In this document: positions 60,099 through 64,000 of the stretch, in pieces
Numbering within the stretch: the stretch's first letter is position 1
Layout of the letters: every line of letters begins with the position of its first letter
Assembly: GCF_000330505.1 (NCBI RefSeq)
Contig: NW_004443623.1
Span: forward strand, 315,954 to 379,953
Length of the DNA stretch: 64,000 bases
Source of the DNA: Entamoeba invadens IP1
Taxonomy: Eukaryota > Evosea > Mastigamoebida > Endamoebidae
Direction: 5' to 3'
Translations under genes and position numbers: made by a program
Notes under the pieces: generated by a model
Told to the model about the DNA's origin: nothing
Database searches by the model: none
Seen by the model: only the letters and a program-made list of their open reading frames with translations

Positions 60099-60126
60099 AT
60101 GTTCCAACGAATTATCATTGGAACAT
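60099..60126. repeat. Near-perfect palindrome ATGTTCCAA...TTGGAACAT
   Basis: A 9-bp perfect stem with a 10-base centre that is itself almost self-complementary. It lies just upstream of the hAT-like gene start and may mark an element end. Confidence 0.65.
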
Positions 60127-60167
60127 GATCTAAACGACTATATGAGAAAAACTGTATTGTGATTATA

Positions 60168-60201
60168 CTTTCAGCCTTTGCTTTTAAACAAAGGCTAAAA
60201 G
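60168..60201. repeat. Hairpin CTTTCAGCCTTTG...CAAAGGCTAAAAG
   Basis: Thirteen-bp stem with one mismatch and an 8-base loop, 40 bp from the previous palindrome. Confidence 0.65.
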
Positions 60202-60730
60202 ATTGTTATCTCATTATATATTTATATTAATAAAAGACGATATATTATAAAAATTGAATAAAATTATAATTATTTGTATTTAATTTAAAAATATTGGTTT
60301 TATATTTTAATATTCATGTTAATATTTCTTTTTTTGATTAATATCAATGCATTTTTTATTATCTTTTTGTAACAATTCAAATTGTTATTCCAAATTAACT
60401 ATAAATTTTAAAATATTATTTGTTCAGTTAACATTTTTTGATGTAACAACAAATGGTTAAATCAAATAATATGATGGTAGATTTTGTGATTTCATTTAAA
60501 AAGTGAATCGAAGTTTAACAATATCACAAAATTTAGAGTGATTTAAAAACTCATTCAATTTACTTTGTTATTCCCATTTAAATTTCTTTGTTTGTACAAA
60601 TCATTTAAAATGTATTTAACAAAAGGGAGCAAACTACGAAATACCGATTTTTTGAAGCTATAAAATATAAATTGCAATACGCAAAAACTTTAAACATTTC
60701 TTTTATCCTTCAAATTTGTGTTATGTTAAA

Positions 60731-60763
60731 TACTTGGAATAAACAGGTAGTTTATTCCAAGTA
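60731..60763. repeat. Perfect 14-bp stem hairpin
   Basis: TACTTGGAATAAAC, loop AGGTA, GTTTATTCCAAGTA. The right side plus following bases (TATTCCAAGTATAGTT) also occurs in the 300-bp arms near 12313 and 16475. Confidence 0.75.
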
Positions 60764-63700
60764 TAGTTCAAAAAAATCATTACACCGTTTAGAATTTTAT
60801 TTATTCAGTTAAAAAGCTTGTATCAAATCGTTTTTACAAATTTGATTAATTATACAGTTAGAAAAGTTTACCTAAAATCGTTTATGTTAATGGTTTAAAA
60901 AACAATTATAATAATAAATGGTGGGTTAAACTAGAAAAAATTATAATGGTTAAATGAATATTATTCAAATTATCATTAATTTTATCGTTTTATGTTACAT
61001 TTAAATCTTGAAAAATAAAACCAAAACACATTTAAAGTATCGTTATATATTCAATATGTTTGTCTTGTTAAGTTTAAACGTGTCAAAACATACACTGTTT
61101 AATTTGGAACTTTAATGTTACTTTATTTTAATGCCAATACGATAAATTAACAATATTTCCTATCGCGATGAGGAAATAGTTTTTTTTAACTATAAACCAA
61201 ATAATATTAATATTAATAAAAACTAATTCAACAAAAGGCAATACTGCCAAATCTTTTAAGAGTGGGGTTTCTCAAGAATTTCTGCTTGATTTTGGCCAAT
61301 AAAATATAGACCCACTTGATAAAGAGTGTGTCTTGTTACATTTTGTTTTAAATGCTACTTAATAGAGAACAACAAGAACGTTAATTACACACCATATTTG
61401 TAATTGAATTATATTTGAAATGATATGCTGACTTTATCAAATAAATCTTTATTAAATTTAACATTGTTCGTGATTAAATTAAAATGTTGGTGATTGTGAT
61501 CATGTGATAGTTTATAGTTTTTTTTACCTTTACATTGCTTTCAAATCATATTCTTTATATTGTGTGTTTTGGTTACTTCTTATTAATTATTGATTAATCA
61601 ATAATTGTATTATAATAAAACAAAATGATTAATTTGTTAATTATTTGGTTTTCTTTTTGAAAAGAGTATTTTAAAATGCATTTTTATTTATAAAAATGTT
61701 AATTAGTTGAATATTATTTAAGTTTGTTATACTATTTTTGAAAATAAAATAGTTTTGTGTTTATTATTATTAAACTATAATGTATTTTGAATAGTTTTTA
61801 TATTATATAATATGGTTTTTGCAAATATTTACAAACACGTTTACACGTAATATGAGTATTTATAAAATATTTTTTTATAAAAATATGATTTTTAAAATAA
61901 AGACCCTTTTATTGATTTTTTGTGTTATCAATTTATTATATTATTAAATAAATTTATTATAAAAACAACTCGAAAATAATAAAAGGTATAAAAAGGAACT
62001 CCATAAAACTACAGTCATTTGATTTAATCAATGTGTTGTGTTTATGAATTGGTGGTTAAGTATTACGTTTAACTAATATTCTTAACCATATCATCGATAT
62101 ATTTCGGTACTAATGTCAAAATGAAGACAAAATTAATATGCTATTTTATTATCTCTTACAAGTCCTAAGATTAAAACATAATAAGTTATGTTATTGAATA
62201 TTAATCAAGAAACCTTGTACATTCTCGCTGAGTGTTGGTCGTCATTCTAGTTGAAATATTTTTATATGTTTTTAACAATTTTATCCTTCTTTTTCAAAAT
62301 AATGATTATATAAAGACTAAAAACAATCACAAATCTTTCGAAAACAATCAACAGAAAAAGAGAACAATAAAAAACAAAACCAATATTCTGTTTAATTCAT
62401 TTAAAATAGATCAAGCAGCTTTAGGCGATTTTCAAGTGGCTTTTTCACTTTTTTATATTTTTAATAATCCCGACTTATAAGGTATTTTAACTTAATTGTA
62501 TTGACCAAAACTAAAATAAAGATCATAAAATTGACTTTCAGTTTTATTTAATAATAATAAATGTACGATGTTTTTATAATATTTTGGGTTATTCTAAAAT
62601 TATTAATATATTACAAATTTTATTTTAAAATAATTATTAATATTAAGTTGTGAAGATTAAATTCTTTTTATAATTTTTTTGATCCCGTTATATTAGTATT
62701 TAAACACTTATTATTAAATCAAAATAATATCTAAAATTAAACTTATTTTTATAGTTGTTTATTTGTTCATTTATTAACTTTTTAATGATACATTTTTTAC
62801 TTATTATTTTTATATGAACTATAAGTTTTGGTAAAAGTATAGAATTGACTCCTTGTCTCTGTATTAAACAATATAGTATTATTTATTTATTTTTACTATT
62901 ATTATAAACCTTCTTTTTTTGGTCTTAAAACCCTTTTTTACTATTTGAAATTTAAAAAAATTGGCAATTAGTTGCTTATTTTCCACGTCAGCATCATTTC
63001 GAAAACTCCCCTCATTATTAATTTTAAACAGAATTTTATTTTTTTCTAAGCATGCTAAACATGTTAATTCTTTACACACATCAAAATCCACGTTTTACAC
63101 AAAAAATGAGTATAACGTATTATTGGATCAAATAAATAGTTATTTTTTGTGTCATTCGTTTTTTCATATTATCATACAACAAATAAATGTATCCATTTCA
63201 CAAGCAGATAATAACTATAAACATTTTACAACAACATACACAACGAATCATTAACAACAAAAAAATACAACAAACTCAATTTGCTAAACGAAAAGTCGTG
63301 AAAGTAATATAACAGAAAGTGACTATAAGTAGTTGAGTAGTGATCAAAAATACATTAAAATAAGTGATAGAAACTAAGTATAATTTCGAAGTGTGCATAT
63401 TCGAATAATTATTATCATCGTGAAACGTTCGGATAAAAGTTCTTAAACTGAGTATTTATGAGTTTAAATAAAGTATTGGTTATAATTACAGTAAATTATT
63501 AATATATTATGTAAAGACCTTCGCCATACTTGCATTGGTTTACATGTCAATACATTTTTGTTAAAACAAGGACAAAACGAGATAAAATGATTAAATATAA
63601 AGAAAACTTGATGGAAAAAATTTGCGAAAATTGCAATTTCATTCTAAAATTTTCAAGAAAAGAACGTATTAGAAAACAATAATCAATTAATAGTTCGCTC

Positions 63701-63949
63701 AAATAATATAAAGATTTGAATTTAAACAATTAATAAAACTAATTACATCATAGAATAATCTTTCTTTAGTTTAATTTTATATAAAGTAATATTAAAAAAT
63801 AACGTTTAAATGTGAACATTTTTCTATTTATATAAATCAAATAAAAAGTGAATTTATTTAAAGACTTACATGCATATTTTCTTGAAAAATATTATTATTC
63901 ACACTAAATTATTTTAATAATATATTCTTTTAATTATATAAATAATATA

Positions 63950-64000
63950 CAGTCATGCGAAAAAGCTGTCGCGTTTGGAAAAACCTGTCTTGAAAAAATA
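63950..64000 (+). mobile_element. Start of a Tc1/mariner-like element, cut by window end
   Basis: TA followed by CAGTCATGCGAAAAAGCTGT, the form of a Tc1/mariner left terminus. Only 51 bases are visible, so this rests on the terminus alone. Confidence 0.45.

Larger units (their letters stand above)
59976..63949. other. 4 kb AT-rich stretch without supportable genes
   Basis: Holds several strong hairpins (listed) and a 22-bp palindrome AATTATTGATT/AATCAATAATT at 61585-61606. A minus-strand frame at 63091-62879 with a CxxC near its start is too short and weak to call. Confidence 0.5.

Noticed and set aside
62879..63091. Minus-strand 70-residue frame with TCLAC near its start
   Set aside because: A single CxxC is not enough for a zinc-finger call and the frame lacks an ATG.
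1..64000. CRISPR array, prokaryotic defence island, tRNA array
   Set aside because: No regularly spaced short direct repeats and no tRNA cloverleaf were found; repeats present are explained by transposon ends.

Overview
This window looks like a nuclear scaffold of an Entamoeba species. The reptile parasite E. invadens is the best guess. Three things point that way: extreme AT-richness with short intergenic regions between true genes; two very large receptor kinases of the Entamoeba type (hundreds of CxxC repeats, one membrane span, cytosolic kinase); and a PLP-dependent methionine gamma-lyase. The window is also dense in DNA transposons (MULE, hAT, Tc1/mariner-like, piggyBac-like, Harbinger-like). 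The species name is inference; the gene families are read directly from the sequence. Two 100-base N runs (15301-15400, 42114-42213) show it is a scaffold.

Layout. 1-10.4 kb: a transmembrane kinase (TMK) gene, open at the left edge of the window, cut by a Mutator-like (MULE) transposon with perfect 85-bp terminal inverted repeats. The MULE itself carries a nested TA-flanked, pogo-like non-autonomous element. The TMK also has an in-frame stop and a frameshift. 10.6-11.2 kb: a small secreted protein of unknown function (minus strand). 11.8-17.5 kb: a low-copy repeat split by a GGGCAT-ended element, which holds near-identical 300-bp inverted arms and a nested, largely intact hAT transposon. The uninterrupted sister copy of the host repeat lies at 34.3-34.85 kb. 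18-31 kb: the healthy genic core, with a Gln-rich repeat protein, methionine gamma-lyase (minus), an HxxxDG acyltransferase-like protein flanked by an inverted pair of tiny MITEs, and a full-length 2122-residue LRR/Cys-rich TMK. 31.0-33.6 kb: an F-box-like/leucine-rich protein gene broken by one frameshift (minus). 34.9-36.1 kb: an antisense internal fragment of large-subunit rRNA. 36-48 kb: very AT-rich, no supportable gene, but at least three terminal-inverted-repeat elements (a TTAA-flanked piggyBac-like element and a nested pair at 43.1-46.0 kb). 48.07-56.83 kb: a 5'- and 3'-truncated midasin (Rea1/MDN1) pseudogene with recognisable AAA2-AAA6 modules and part of the linker. 57.0-60.0 kb: a second, unrelated, broken hAT-like transposase. 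60-64 kb: AT-rich with strong hairpins; it ends with the start of a Tc1/mariner-like terminal repeat.

The only genes that look functional are the secreted small protein, the Gln-rich protein, methionine gamma-lyase, the acyltransferase-like protein, the second TMK and possibly the hAT transposase. They do not form a pathway. The main story is a small island of host genes surrounded by nested transposons and decaying gene copies. No clear defence system, CRISPR array, tRNA gene or prokaryotic operon was seen.
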